NCBI GenBank assembly: GCA_937884755.1
Contig: CAKZYJ010000315.1
Span: 1 to 50,102 of the forward strand
Direction: 5' to 3'
Origin: an uncultured Flammeovirgaceae bacterium
GTDB lineage: Bacteria; Bacteroidota; Bacteroidia; Cytophagales; Cyclobacteriaceae
DNA: 50,102 bases
A program made the translations under genes and the position numbers. Below the pieces are notes generated by a model. That model saw only the letters and a program-made list of their open reading frames with translations, did no database searches and was not told the DNA's origin. Below are positions 25,597 through 33,867 of this stretch, one piece after another; within the stretch, counting starts at the first letter, position 1, and every line of letters starts with the position of its first letter.

Positions 25597-26448
25597 ATGG
25601 TTGTCTTCCCGAATGCTAAGATTAATCTGGGCTTGCACATTGTAAGCAAACGGGCAGACGGCTACCATAATCTCGAGACCTGCTTTGTACCGGTTCCGCT
25701 GAAGGATATTCTGGAAATTATTGAAACTGAGCGGAGTCCTGATGATCAGCACGTTGGTGGCTCTCCTCGATTTACAAGTTCAGGATTGGATATTCCGGGA
25801 GATCCAAAGGATAACCTCTGTGTAAAAGCCTACCAGCTACTGCAAGCTGATCTCGACCTGCCTCCTGTGCAAATGCACCTGCATAAAATTATTCCGATGG
25901 GGGGCGGACTGGGAGGCGGCTCATCCAATGCCTCCTTCGCACTTCAGTGCCTAAACGAAATATTTGATTTGGGGCTAAATGCTCAAACGCTAGAAAACTA
26001 CGCTAGCCAACTGGGCAGCGATTGTCCGTTCTTTATCCGTAATCAGCCTGTGCTGGCTACCGGAACGGGTAACAAGTTTCAAGATATTACAATAGACCTT
26101 AGCGGTAATTATATTGCTCTGGTATTTCCGAAGATTGCAGTGGCTACGGCCGAAGCCTACGCCGGAGTAGTGCCCCGTCAAACGGCTGACTCACCAAGCA
26201 CTTCTCTAGCCGAACTGTTGCAAAACTATAGTCCAACTGAGTGGAAGGATACCGTAATAAATGATTTTGAAAATTCGGTATTTAGGAAGTATCCGGAATT
26301 AGCCGAGATCAAAAATCAGCTTTACCAAGCGGGGGCTTATTACGCCAGCATGAGTGGCTCTGGCTCCACCCTATACGGCATGTTCGATCATAACCCGGAT
26401 TTGGGAAGTTTGGAAACTTACTACCAAACCTGGAAGGAGACATTGTGA
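25597..26448 (+). CDS. ispE: 4-diphosphocytidyl-2-C-methyl-D-erythritol kinase
   Basis: IspE phosphorylates CDP-ME in the MEP pathway of isoprenoid synthesis. It is a GHMP kinase: PNAKINLGLHIVSKRADGYH at the start, the ATP-binding glycine motif PMGGGLGGGSSNAS at residues 100-113, and the third motif ASMSGSGSTLYGMF near the C-terminus. The length of 283 aa is normal. ispF, another MEP-pathway gene, is at 44.3 kb in the same window but separate. The stop codon is 2 bp from the convergent unknown gene. Confidence 0.96.
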   Translation: MVVFPNAKINLGLHIVSKRADGYHNLETCFVPVPLKDILEIIETERSPDDQHVGGSPRFTSSGLDIPGDPKDNLCVKAYQLLQADLDLPPVQMHLHKIIPMGGGLGGGSSNASFALQCLNEIFDLGLNAQTLENYASQLGSDCPFFIRNQPVLATGTGNKFQDITIDLSGNYIALVFPKIAVATAEAYAGVVPRQTADSPSTSLAELLQNYSPTEWKDTVINDFENSVFRKYPELAEIKNQLYQAGAYYASMSGSGSTLYGMFDHNPDLGSLETYYQTWKETL

Positions 26449-26450
26449 GA

Positions 26451-27131
26451 TTATTCGTCGCCGAGTGATTCACTTAATAACTTATCGTTTCGCTCCTCCA
26501 GCACTAGCTGATTGTAAAGAATAACTACCCGCATCTGTTCGTGAATCTCTTGTAACTTTAGTTCGCAACGCCTCACGTAGTCATCTACTTTCTTACGATG
26601 AGACTGCATTAGCGGTAACACTTGGCTCTTGAAGTCCTCTATCTCAGCAAATTGCTCTCCCTGATAAATGTAATAAGTATGGCGACATACCGCATTTAAA
26701 TAAATGTGCGGGGCACGAAAGTCTTCGGTAATACGAGGGCGGCGTAAATAGCGGCTCTTACGCAAAATCGTGATTTCTCCATCGGCCAATACTTCAAAGA
26801 AGGTCTTTCGTTTATATCCCTCGTCCATAATGTGGTCCACTGCTACGTACTTACGGTGCCGGTATTTGATAGGATCAAACATTTCAAAGACAGTGATATT
26901 TTCGGCAGTAAACGTCCGGGTGACGTTTCCAGTTTTTACCTGAAGAGCTTCAAACTTAAGATCGTAACTAATATCGCCTTCTAGCACTACGTCGTTTTCT
27001 AAAGTTACCCGGCCAGTGCACCAGAACCATGTCTGAGGGAAGGCAAAATACGTTGTGGCAACTTCCGTTGTGGCCTCAGCCATAGTAAACTGAGTAATAG
27101 AACAAAAGAATAGCAGACAGATGTACTTCAT
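26451..27131 (-). CDS. Exported protein of unknown function
   Basis: I do not recognise a family. A signal peptide (residues 1-18, FTMAEA) precedes a beta-rich region: WCTGRVTLENDVVLEGDISYDLKFEALQV, then TRTFTAENITVFEMFD. This resembles small beta domains in Bacteroidota proteins that track a transcribed 'trace'-like pattern, but this is only an impression. The last 70 residues are helical and charged (HRKKVDDYVRRCELKLQEIHEQM), likely a coiled coil. Cysteines at about 36, 149 and 189 could pair. It is followed immediately by convergent ispE. Confidence 0.65.
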   Translation of the reverse strand: MKYICLLFFCSITQFTMAEATTEVATTYFAFPQTWFWCTGRVTLENDVVLEGDISYDLKFEALQVKTGNVTRTFTAENITVFEMFDPIKYRHRKYVAVDHIMDEGYKRKTFFEVLADGEITILRKSRYLRRPRITEDFRAPHIYLNAVCRHTYYIYQGEQFAEIEDFKSQVLPLMQSHRKKVDDYVRRCELKLQEIHEQMRVVILYNQLVLEERNDKLLSESLGDE

Positions 27132-27432
27132 GTGGTTTGAGTATCAGACTTCGTTCGGTCTGAAATCATCAAACATGACTCCTATTCAGTAGTATTTGAG
27201 CGTAGTTCGTTCCCTAAACGTAGGCGAGTAATATTTTAGGTTAAGGCTGCAGTACCTAAATCAAGCTGAGTCGACTTGATATGATAAAATAGAATAAAAA
27301 TTATACTATTCTAATATTTTACTATGTATTACAGATATTTGCCTCACTGAACAAATTATTGCACCCTTGTACCTTAGCATTCAGAATACACCTGGGGGAG
27401 ACAGAATTCTAGCTAGGCTCGAAAAACTTGCG
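27132..27432. other. 301-bp intergenic region, no gene seen
   Basis: Between the unknown exported gene and the thyA stop codon. It holds a small hairpin (TCAGAC / GTCTGA near 27147-27166), an AT-rich inverted repeat (TAGAATA / TATTCTA near 27289-27315) and no open frame with coding character. The promoter of the minus-strand exported gene must lie here, but I could not place it. Confidence 0.5.
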
Positions 27433-28227
27433 CTATACCGCTACTTGAGCTTTAATGTGGGGGTGAGGGTCGTAATCAACCAACTCAAAATCTTCGTATT
27501 TGAATGCAAATAGATCTTTCACCTCGGGATTGATCTTCATAGCAGGTAGGGGACGGGGATTACGGCTGAGTTGGATACCTGCTTGCTCCAGATGGTTGAT
27601 GTACAAATGTGCATCGCCAAAAGTGTGGATAAACTCGCCTGGCTCCAGATCACACACCTGGGCAATCATCATTGTTAATAGCGCGTACGAAGCAATATTG
27701 AACGGAACCCCCAAAAATACGTCAGCACTACGCTGATATAACTGGCAGGAGAGTTTGCCTTCGGCTACGTAGAACTGGAACAGCGCATGACAGGGCGGCA
27801 GAGCCATCTTTTCTACATCGGCCACGTTCCAGGCTGATACCATGATGCGGCGTGAGTCAGGGTTATTTTTAATTTGGTGTAGTACCTGCTTGATCTGATC
27901 TACCGAGCCCCCGTCAGGGGTAGGCCAGCTCCGCCACTGGTGGCCGTATACCGGACCGAGATTACCGTTTTCATCAGCCCATTCATCCCAAATACGAACT
28001 TTGTTTTCTTTCAGGTAGTGAATGTTGGTATCGCCCTGCAAAAACCAAAGTAACTCGTGGATGATAGAACGCAAATGAAGCTTTTTGGTAGTAGTCACCG
28101 GAAAGCCTTCCTGTAAATCGAACCGCATCTGGTGGCCGAAAACGCTCAGGGTCCCCGTACCAGTACGGTCCTCTTTCTTCACTCCGTGATCCAGAATATG
28201 ACGCATCAAATCAAGGTACTGCTGCAT
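27433..28227 (-). CDS. thyA: Thymidylate synthase
   Basis: ThyA methylates dUMP to dTMP with methylene-tetrahydrofolate. The protein is 264 aa, the same length as the E. coli enzyme, with [20 protein letters not shown] near the start, the catalytic cysteine in [13 protein letters not shown], and [15 protein letters not shown] and [11 protein letters not shown] in order. The start is ATG 28227 ([10 protein letters not shown]). A longer in-frame extension to 28320 exists only because a 28-nt tandem repeat happens to lack stops and is not part of the protein. No folA follows inside the operon. Confidence 0.96.
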   Translation of the reverse strand: MQQYLDLMRHILDHGVKKEDRTGTGTLSVFGHQMRFDLQEGFPVTTTKKLHLRSIIHELLWFLQGDTNIHYLKENKVRIWDEWADENGNLGPVYGHQWRSWPTPDGGSVDQIKQVLHQIKNNPDSRRIMVSAWNVADVEKMALPPCHALFQFYVAEGKLSCQLYQRSADVFLGVPFNIASYALLTMMIAQVCDLEPGEFIHTFGDAHLYINHLEQAGIQLSRNPRPLPAMKINPEVKDLFAFKYEDFELVDYDPHPHIKAQVAV

Positions 28228-28238
28228 AACTATTAGTT

Positions 28239-28293
28239 GAAAATTGACAAGGGATAATGGATAGTGGAAAACTGACAAGGGATGATGGATAGT
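28239..28293. repeat. 28-bp tandem duplication upstream of thyA
   Basis: Two units beginning GAAAATTGACAAGGGATAAT and GAAAACTGACAAGGGATGAT, each ending GGATAGT, follow each other with period 28 and two base differences. Related phrases occur elsewhere: TTATCCATTATCCATTC near 24588, ATTATCAATTCTCCATTATC near 28336 and ATTGACAGTGGATAATTGA near 19447. They look like one dispersed intergenic repeat family. Confidence 0.65.
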
Positions 28294-28427
28294 AGAAATT
28301 ACTTTTGGATCTGCATCCACACGGGGTATGCTTCATTATCAATTCTCCATTATCAATTTTCCATTGTAAAGATGGGTAACCTGGTAGGAATACACAAGAG
28401 GAAAAATAAAATTTGATCTGATATTAG

Positions 28428-29762
28428 TTAATCGCTTTGAGGTGAATCTACCGGTTGATCTATCCGCAGGTAGGCCACCAAATCCAGTACTTCTTCGTCA
28501 GAAAGCGTACTAAATAACCCGGCGGGCATCATAGAATTAGGTGTCTCTTCTCGAGACTGCACTTCAGACTTATTAATCACTACCGCTTCCCGGCCTACAA
28601 TTCGCAGCGTGAGCTGACGTTCGGTTTCGGTAGTAACGTTGCCGCTGTAGGTACGCCCATCGCGGGTGGTGACTACCGTCATTTTGTAATCGTCCTGAAT
28701 CTCACTACTGGGTTCCAACACATTACTCAGGATATACTCCACATTTCGCCGATTGGAGCCGGTGATGTCTGGCCCTACGTTGCCTCCTTCACCGAACATC
28801 TGGTGGCAAGGCCCACAAGTACGGGTGAATAATGTTCGGCCGTGTACCGGATTAGCCGTTGCCAAAGCATTTTCGGTAAGCAGATTGCGGTACCTGGCAT
28901 ATTCGGCATTCAAATCGCTGCTAAGCTCGTCTATGGGCCCCCAAATCTCTACGAAGCCACTGCCCACCACTCTCCGCAACTGTCGGGCTACGTAAGCGGG
29001 AACTTCATGCTTGGGTATTTCTTCCTTTTTAATGGCCTGAGCCAGCATCCACCCGTAGTCTGGTCGGGAAGCCAGTGTCTGTACAGCTTCTAACTTATCG
29101 CCTGAATTGAACGAATCATACTGGTTCAGTAACTGCTCACCCAACGACTTTTTATCGTAGGCCGCTACGGCTCGGATAGCTTCGGTACGTAATGCTTCGT
29201 TTTTAAGCAAGCCAGGAAGTTGTTCTACCAATTCAGAACGCTGTTGAGCAGCCAGACTTTGTAGTGCCTGCCCGCGCTGCTCAATGGGTGCCCGAGAGTT
29301 TTTCAGTGTTGCCAGATACTGCACTGCCGCCTCTGTATCACCAAATTGCTGGGCGATTTCCAATGCAAGCTGAGTGACCTCTTTTTTCTCATTTTTCTTA
29401 AGCTCATCATAAACGGCAGACCAATTTCCGGGTGTTGTCAGATCCGTGCGTCCTTCCAGTCCCGCTCTGGCTCCTTTAAGCATACTTATTAGCTGGGCCG
29501 GATTTTCACCTAATTGCTCTACAATCATTTCGGGTACATCGGCATCAATAGCCCGACGAGCAGTGAACTCGGCTAATAGAGGAATACGACTTTCGGAAGC
29601 TATCGCCAAGGCTCGCTCCGGATCTTCTTCAACTAGTGGCTCAAAACCGTACCAGATCATCTTGGGCAGATTATGATCATCCGCATCTTCTTCGTGAGTC
29701 ATCAACGCCTGAGCAATATCCCAACGGGCATGTTCACTAATGCGTTGTATGGCGGCGGCCAA
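28428..29762 (-). CDS. C-terminal piece: HEAT repeats and cytochrome c domain
   Basis: It opens in the middle of a domain with a TTG codon (LAAAIQRISEHARWDIAQ) and continues through the helical HEAT-like repeats of PVC-type proteins (NLPKMIWYGFEPLVEEDPE is the usual segment). The last 140 residues hold the cytochrome c domain: CGPCH with following MFGEGGNVGPDITGSNR, and a C-terminal DEEVLDLVAYLR helix. With no signal peptide it could not reach the periplasm for heme attachment on its own. It is only meaningful as part of the full protein. Confidence 0.7.
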   Translation of the reverse strand: MAAAIQRISEHARWDIAQALMTHEEDADDHNLPKMIWYGFEPLVEEDPERALAIASESRIPLLAEFTARRAIDADVPEMIVEQLGENPAQLISMLKGARAGLEGRTDLTTPGNWSAVYDELKKNEKKEVTQLALEIAQQFGDTEAAVQYLATLKNSRAPIEQRGQALQSLAAQQRSELVEQLPGLLKNEALRTEAIRAVAAYDKKSLGEQLLNQYDSFNSGDKLEAVQTLASRPDYGWMLAQAIKKEEIPKHEVPAYVARQLRRVVGSGFVEIWGPIDELSSDLNAEYARYRNLLTENALATANPVHGRTLFTRTCGPCHQMFGEGGNVGPDITGSNRRNVEYILSNVLEPSSEIQDDYKMTVVTTRDGRTYSGNVTTETERQLTLRIVGREAVVINKSEVQSREETPNSMMPAGLFSTLSDEEVLDLVAYLRIDQPVDSPQSD

Positions 29763-29765
29763 GTA

Positions 29766-30749
29766 CTACCGCACTACCGGCGATGAGTCGTTAGCTGCCA
29801 TTTCATTAAACTGTCTTTGTATACTCGTTTCAGGTGATTGATCTTCGCACAATAGCTGAATAGCCCAGGCCCGCACGTACTGATTCTGATCGGATAATGC
29901 TTCCCGAAGCTGTTGGGTAGAAAAGCCCTGGGTTACGTGTAACCCCCACATAGCTCGCAACCGATAGTCAACACTGGAAGCCGACCGATAGATCTGGCGT
30001 AATTGCTGATGAGTGTCGCTTTTCAATGTACCCTCCGCAGCCCGATGCTGCAAAATAACCCTAGCCCGACGGGAGTGCCAGTCGCTAGAGCTGGTTTGTA
30101 AGTCAACCAGTTGTTGATCCGTCATCTCGCTCAGGTCGGAGTATCGTCCTTCCCAGTTCTTAGCCAGTGATTCCTGAGCCGTAATGCGGAAGATACGCCC
30201 GGTTTCTTTATTCAGCACTTCTTTACCGCAAATATCAGCATCGTGCCAGTCGAGTACGTACACTCCCCCATCAGGGCCAATCTCCATACTAAAGCCTACC
30301 CACTGGGCAATGTTGACCATCAGAAAGTCATCGCCGAGGCCAGCTACAAAACCAGAGCCCTTTGGCTCCAGCACATCGGTGAGCACCGCATGTTCGTGGA
30401 TATTCGCCATAAAAATGCGTCCCTGCTGCTCCGCCGGAAACGCATCGGACTGGTAGACTCTTGCTCCGCCGTGAGCCGAACGGTGCCGATGAACGGCAAT
30501 GGTTTTAATATCTTCGTAAACGTAGGGGTTAAAGTGCTGCCCACCCTGCCGATGGTAGATACCACCGGGAATCACGTGCCACATATGCGGAATCACACAG
30601 GCGGTAATAAATAGCTGCCCTTTAGCATCGTAGTCGATGCCCCAGGGATTACTGAACCCGTGAGCTACTACCTCAAATCGTTCTTTGGTGGGATGATAGC
30701 GCCAGACACCCCCGTTGAAATCTACCCCATTACCTTCCAGAATATCCAC
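29766..30749 (-). CDS. Middle piece: dehydrogenase propeller and HEAT start
   Basis: Opens with GTG (VDILEGNGVDFNGGVWRYHP) directly after the first in-frame stop. It contains the most conserved part of the membrane-bound dehydrogenase domain: HGFSNPWGIDYDAKGQLFIT, CVIPHMWHVIPGGIYHRQGG and GGVYVLDWHDADICG. HEAT-like repeats begin near residue 250 of this piece and run into the second stop. It has no signal peptide and no ribosome-binding sequence of note, so independent translation is doubtful. Confidence 0.7.
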   Translation of the reverse strand: MDILEGNGVDFNGGVWRYHPTKERFEVVAHGFSNPWGIDYDAKGQLFITACVIPHMWHVIPGGIYHRQGGQHFNPYVYEDIKTIAVHRHRSAHGGARVYQSDAFPAEQQGRIFMANIHEHAVLTDVLEPKGSGFVAGLGDDFLMVNIAQWVGFSMEIGPDGGVYVLDWHDADICGKEVLNKETGRIFRITAQESLAKNWEGRYSDLSEMTDQQLVDLQTSSSDWHSRRARVILQHRAAEGTLKSDTHQQLRQIYRSASSVDYRLRAMWGLHVTQGFSTQQLREALSDQNQYVRAWAIQLLCEDQSPETSIQRQFNEMAANDSSPVVR

Positions 30750-30758
30750 CGGAAATGG

Positions 30759-32354
30759 TTATTTTGCCCGATAGATACGAGCATCTTTACCTGGCTTGCC
30801 CACTTTGGAAGGAGTAGCAAAGCCCTGGCAACCGTAAAGCCAACCGTCCGGTCCCCAGTGTAAACTATTTAGTGTCTCATGCCGGTCGCGAATGCCCCAG
30901 CCTGTTAGCCGGATTTCAATATCCTCTTCATCAGCTTTATCGTCACCGTTACGATCGGGCACAAACAGCAGATTGGGTGGCGCTCCCAGAAACATTCCGC
31001 CCATACCTACCGCAATAGCGGCGGGAAAAGGGATACCCTCCAGAAAAACTTTCCGGCTATCTGCCTCTCCGTCCCGGTCAGTATCTTCCAAAATCAAAAT
31101 GCGGCTGTTTCCATCATTAGAAAAACCGTGCCCCCTTGATTCGTAATCCAGATTTTCGGCTACCCAAAGTCGGCCGCGGTCATCCCAGCAAAAGGCCATT
31201 GGCTGGGTAAGCATAGGTTCGGCCGCCCAGGCATTTACTTGGTAGCCATCTACTAGGGTCATAGTTTCCACGGCGGCTTCCGGGGTTAAGAACTTGGCTT
31301 CACGCGCTTCCTGCTGAGCAATCTCCCAGAGGGCGGCGGTAGAGTACATAGCTCCTGCCCCGGTATATTCTTCCCAGGCAGTTCTCATTTCTACGCCATC
31401 TAACTCGCCAGTATACACGATTAGTCGGTGACGGATTACTTCGGTTTCTCCTTCGGCAATTGTCCAGTCTCCTAGTTGAGCTCGTACCGGACCAATGCCC
31501 AATTGGCCGTCTACCCGCCAGGGCTGGGGAAACCCGGCATTGTCCGGATGGTCAAAAATCGCGATATGACCAAGGTCGTCGCGGCCTTTTACCTGCATAC
31601 CTACATCTACCCACATGGCTCGCTGGCCTTCGGCTCTCTCGTTACGCTGTCGAGCCGCATTCATAGCCTCACCCTTAATTCCTTCGTACCACGGCATACG
31701 TAGGAAAAGTCCGCCGTAATCAAATTCGTTAATGGTAATGTCTGTTTGGGCTTGCCCTCTCCATTCTAGGTCAAGAATGTATTTTCCAGAATCCAGCCGC
31801 ATCGTCCAGTTCTGGGTTTCAATCAACACTGGAGTGCCAACTGAGTCTAGTAGGTTATAGGCCGTTTGCCACTCTACTACTTCTCCTTCAGACTGGGTAA
31901 CCGAGGACGATACTTTTTGCCAGTAATCGTCTTCGGGATGATGAAAGTAGTCTCGCCCAATCTTTTTCTTAATATCTTCTGGCTTATCCGGGTGATAAAA
32001 CCACTTTGCAAGTTCCTCCTTTTCGGCCCCACTTCCATTCACGCGGGTAAAGCCCCAGTACAGACCAGTCTGATGTTTATGATGACTAGGGCTGTATTCG
32101 GTTAATTCTCCCTTGCCATCGGGGGCGACGATGGGGTGTATGTAGGGGCGAAAATCAGGCCTAGCGTTCTGCACCAGAATAGGCTCGTCCCCTCCCTGAC
32201 GATAAACCGAAATTGCTTCATCGGTCTGTTTTACCGAAAGCATTGGAGTTTCGGATTGGGAAGTTGATGGGCGGTCAGATGTTTGATTAGTACAACTACT
32301 AATACTAATTGCAGCCAGTAGAAACGTGAAGGAAGAATAGGATAGATAACGCAT
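30759..32354 (-). CDS. N-terminal piece: lipoprotein DUF6807 plus propeller start
   Basis: The lipoprotein signal ends SISSCTNQ (Cys21). Residues about 40-330 form a DUF6807 (PmoA-like) domain with YIHPIVAPDGKGELTEYSPS and HKHQTGLYWGF. From residue 350 the membrane-bound dehydrogenase propeller begins (VDGYQVNAWAAEPMLTQP, PMAFCWDDRGRLWVAENLDY). The frame stops at TAA 30759-30761 after GKDARIYRAK, in the middle of the propeller. This piece could be made and exported as a DUF6807 lipoprotein. Such proteins in planctomycetes and Bacteroidota are linked to polysaccharide use, by context only. Confidence 0.75.
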   Translation of the reverse strand: MRYLSYSSFTFLLAAISISSCTNQTSDRPSTSQSETPMLSVKQTDEAISVYRQGGDEPILVQNARPDFRPYIHPIVAPDGKGELTEYSPSHHKHQTGLYWGFTRVNGSGAEKEELAKWFYHPDKPEDIKKKIGRDYFHHPEDDYWQKVSSSVTQSEGEVVEWQTAYNLLDSVGTPVLIETQNWTMRLDSGKYILDLEWRGQAQTDITINEFDYGGLFLRMPWYEGIKGEAMNAARQRNERAEGQRAMWVDVGMQVKGRDDLGHIAIFDHPDNAGFPQPWRVDGQLGIGPVRAQLGDWTIAEGETEVIRHRLIVYTGELDGVEMRTAWEEYTGAGAMYSTAALWEIAQQEAREAKFLTPEAAVETMTLVDGYQVNAWAAEPMLTQPMAFCWDDRGRLWVAENLDYESRGHGFSNDGNSRILILEDTDRDGEADSRKVFLEGIPFPAAIAVGMGGMFLGAPPNLLFVPDRNGDDKADEEDIEIRLTGWGIRDRHETLNSLHWGPDGWLYGCQGFATPSKVGKPGKDARIYRAK

Positions 32355-32445
32355 AACAGTACGGCTCAGTCGACTGCTTAAGTTATCTATTTATTTGATA
32401 ACGAGAAAGTACTCCTAGTCAGTACGAGATGCATTCTTTCCGTCG

Positions 32446-32471
32446 AAAGAAAAAGGGACAAACATTGTCCC
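32446..32471 (-). terminator. Terminator closing the GAF/STAS-like operon
   Basis: On the minus strand GGGACA-ATGTT-TGTCCC forms a perfect 6-bp GC-rich stem (32455-32471) followed by TTTTTCTTTC. It lies 28 nt after the stop of the last small paralogue. Confidence 0.85.
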
Positions 32472-32499
32472 CAAAAACCAAACTGCTGTCAATGATTTT

Positions 32500-32907
32500 T
32501 TATGATTTTAACCAAGCTTTGGCTTCCTCTTCATCTTCAAAAATTCGCATCTCGAAACCACTCACTCGAGTAGCCATCTCTTCTACCGACAAAGCAGCAA
32601 AAATATCCGGCGATATCATATGTGCAAACTTTGTTACTCCGGCAGCTACCATACGTGGCATCCAACTCTCCTGAATCCAGTCGTTAGCTTCATCCCACGA
32701 ACCAGTTAAGTCACGATTATCATTAAGAACCTTACTGCAAGACCTTAGCTGGACTTGCTCTAACATCTTCTCTCCTCCTTCTTTTACTTCTTCTACCGTT
32801 ACCTCGCCTACCCAGCGAGTGTAAAGCCAGTGATTTGTTTCATTGTACTCACTTGAAAAAAAAGTGGTTCCTAATACATTTTTTACTGAAGTTGTTGTTG
32901 CTTCCAT
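32500..32907 (-). CDS. STAS-like small protein, paralogue B
   Basis: A 135-aa cytosolic protein with no signal or membrane segment. It has the layout WLYTRWVGEVTVEEVKEGGE, KVLNDNRDLTGSWDEANDWI, GVTKFAHMISPDIFAALSVEEM, and a helical end RIFEDEEEAKAWLKS. By my count it is identical to paralogue A at about 76 of 135 positions without gaps. Alternating strand/helix segments and the buried-strand/short-helix order suggest an STAS/SpoIIAA-like fold; this is inference. Last of the operon, 28 nt before a terminator. Confidence 0.75.
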   Translation of the reverse strand: MEATTTSVKNVLGTTFFSSEYNETNHWLYTRWVGEVTVEEVKEGGEKMLEQVQLRSCSKVLNDNRDLTGSWDEANDWIQESWMPRMVAAGVTKFAHMISPDIFAALSVEEMATRVSGFEMRIFEDEEEAKAWLKS

Positions 32908-32939
32908 ACGTAAAATTTATTTAGATTAAAGTAAAATAC

Positions 32940-33347
32940 TTATGATTTCAGCCACGATTTTGCCTCCTCTACATCCTCAAAAATGCGCATCTCAAAACCA
33001 CTCACCTGAGTTATCATTTCTTCCGCTGACATAGCACCGAAAATGTCGGGAGAGATGACGTGGGCAAACTTTTTCAGACCAGCCGCCAACGCCCGAGGCA
33101 TCCAGTTCTGAGCGATCCACTCATTAGCCTCATCCCAAGGACCAGTAAGCTGTGAGTTATCGTTGAGGATTTTTTCAGGCTTTTTCGCCTCGATATAATC
33201 AATACCTACTTTACAAGCCTCAATGACTTCATCTGCGGTTACGTCACCTGTCCACTCACAATGCATCCAGTCATTTTCTTCATCGAAGGAAAAAGAATAA
33301 TACACTTCTCCTAGCTCATTCTTCACTGAAAAATCAATCGTTTCCAT
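32940..33347 (-). CDS. STAS-like small protein, paralogue A
   Basis: A 135-aa acidic protein, sister of the next gene downstream. Shared blocks are SVKN, KxLNDNxxLTGxWDEAN, WMPR, KFAHxISPDIF and VSGFEMRIFEDxEEAKxWLKS. The invariant ISPDIF(G/A) block also occurs in the more distant third paralogue and probably marks the functional surface. The gap to the downstream copy is 32 nt. It carries no catalytic motif I recognise, so a binding or scaffold role is more likely than an enzyme. Confidence 0.75.
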   Translation of the reverse strand: METIDFSVKNELGEVYYSFSFDEENDWMHCEWTGDVTADEVIEACKVGIDYIEAKKPEKILNDNSQLTGPWDEANEWIAQNWMPRALAAGLKKFAHVISPDIFGAMSAEEMITQVSGFEMRIFEDVEEAKSWLKS

Positions 33348-33407
33348 TATAATCTACATCTGAATTAAACATAATTTTATGTGATTGGCCTTTGCAAGCT
33401 TCTACGC

Positions 33408-33827
33408 TTACTGACTTTCCGTTTCGGATCGTTGCTTTATCCACGCTCGGGCGTCCTGTTCGTTATCAAAGTACTGATTAACTATCCGTCCTTGGGTAGC
33501 TGCATTGGCCTGAGCCATGATCTCTTCTACTGCCATCTGGGCAAAAATGTCAGGCGATATAATGAGTACTAGGGTATCATACCCATAGGTAACAGCTTGT
33601 TCTAACCATTCGGTGTAAGACCACGTCTGATCTTCTTCGCTAAGCGCACCCAAGTGAGTAGTATCTGTAAGCAGCGTGCCCGTGGGATATGCTTGCAAAA
33701 TGGTAATAAGATGGTTCATGCCCATTCTGAATTCCTGAGATGAAGGGGAGGTTAACCACTTTAATGAAATTATATTAAGGGACTGATCGTATTCTATTTC
33801 AACAAAACTTTCACTAACTTTTTCCAT
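33408..33827 (-). CDS. STAS-like small protein, divergent paralogue C
   Basis: 139 aa, much less like A and B but alignable over the core: DQSLNIISLKWLTSPSSQEF (strand-helix), TLLTDTTHLGALSEEDQTW, DTLVLIISPDIFAQMAVEEI and the tail YFDNEQDARAWIKQ. The DxTxLG..SEEDQ.W pattern is, as I recall, common in Cytophagales proteins encoded near sensory GAF or PAS proteins. It is the first small gene after the membrane GAF gene (40-nt gap) and 60 nt before paralogue A. Confidence 0.75.
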   Translation of the reverse strand: MEKVSESFVEIEYDQSLNIISLKWLTSPSSQEFRMGMNHLITILQAYPTGTLLTDTTHLGALSEEDQTWSYTEWLEQAVTYGYDTLVLIISPDIFAQMAVEEIMAQANAATQGRIVNQYFDNEQDARAWIKQRSETESQ

Positions 33828-33867
33828 GACACATTTGATTTAATAAATAGATGAATGAATAAATAAT

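Larger units (their letters stand above)
28428..32354 (-). pseudogene. DUF6807-PVC heme-protein gene broken by two in-frame stops
   Basis: One reading frame runs from ATG 32354 to the stop at 28428 (1309 codons) with no frameshift. It is interrupted by TAA at 30759-30761 (codon 532) and TAG at 29766-29768 (codon 863). Domains across the breaks are continuous: DUF6807/PmoA, membrane-bound dehydrogenase (NHL-like propeller), HEAT repeats, cytochrome c. The read-through context is RIYRAK-stop-PFPVDILEGNGVDF and DSSPVVR-stop-YLAAAIQRISEH. Each is one base from a sense codon. It is either a recent pseudogene, sequence error, or tolerated read-through. The three pieces are listed separately. Confidence 0.8.

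Noticed and set aside
28239-28293. Possible CRISPR fragment (two 28-nt repeats)
   Set aside because: The units abut each other without spacers, there are only two and no cas gene is in the window. It is a tandem duplication of a dispersed intergenic repeat.
28228-28320. N-terminal extension of ThyA by 31 residues
   Set aside because: The extension is translated tandem repeat and has no counterpart in ThyA; the ATG at 28227 gives the canonical 264-aa enzyme.
28428-32354. Genetic code change or stop-codon reassignment
   Set aside because: TAA, TAG and TGA all end normal genes elsewhere in the window (fumC, recJ and ispF respectively), so only this gene is affected.
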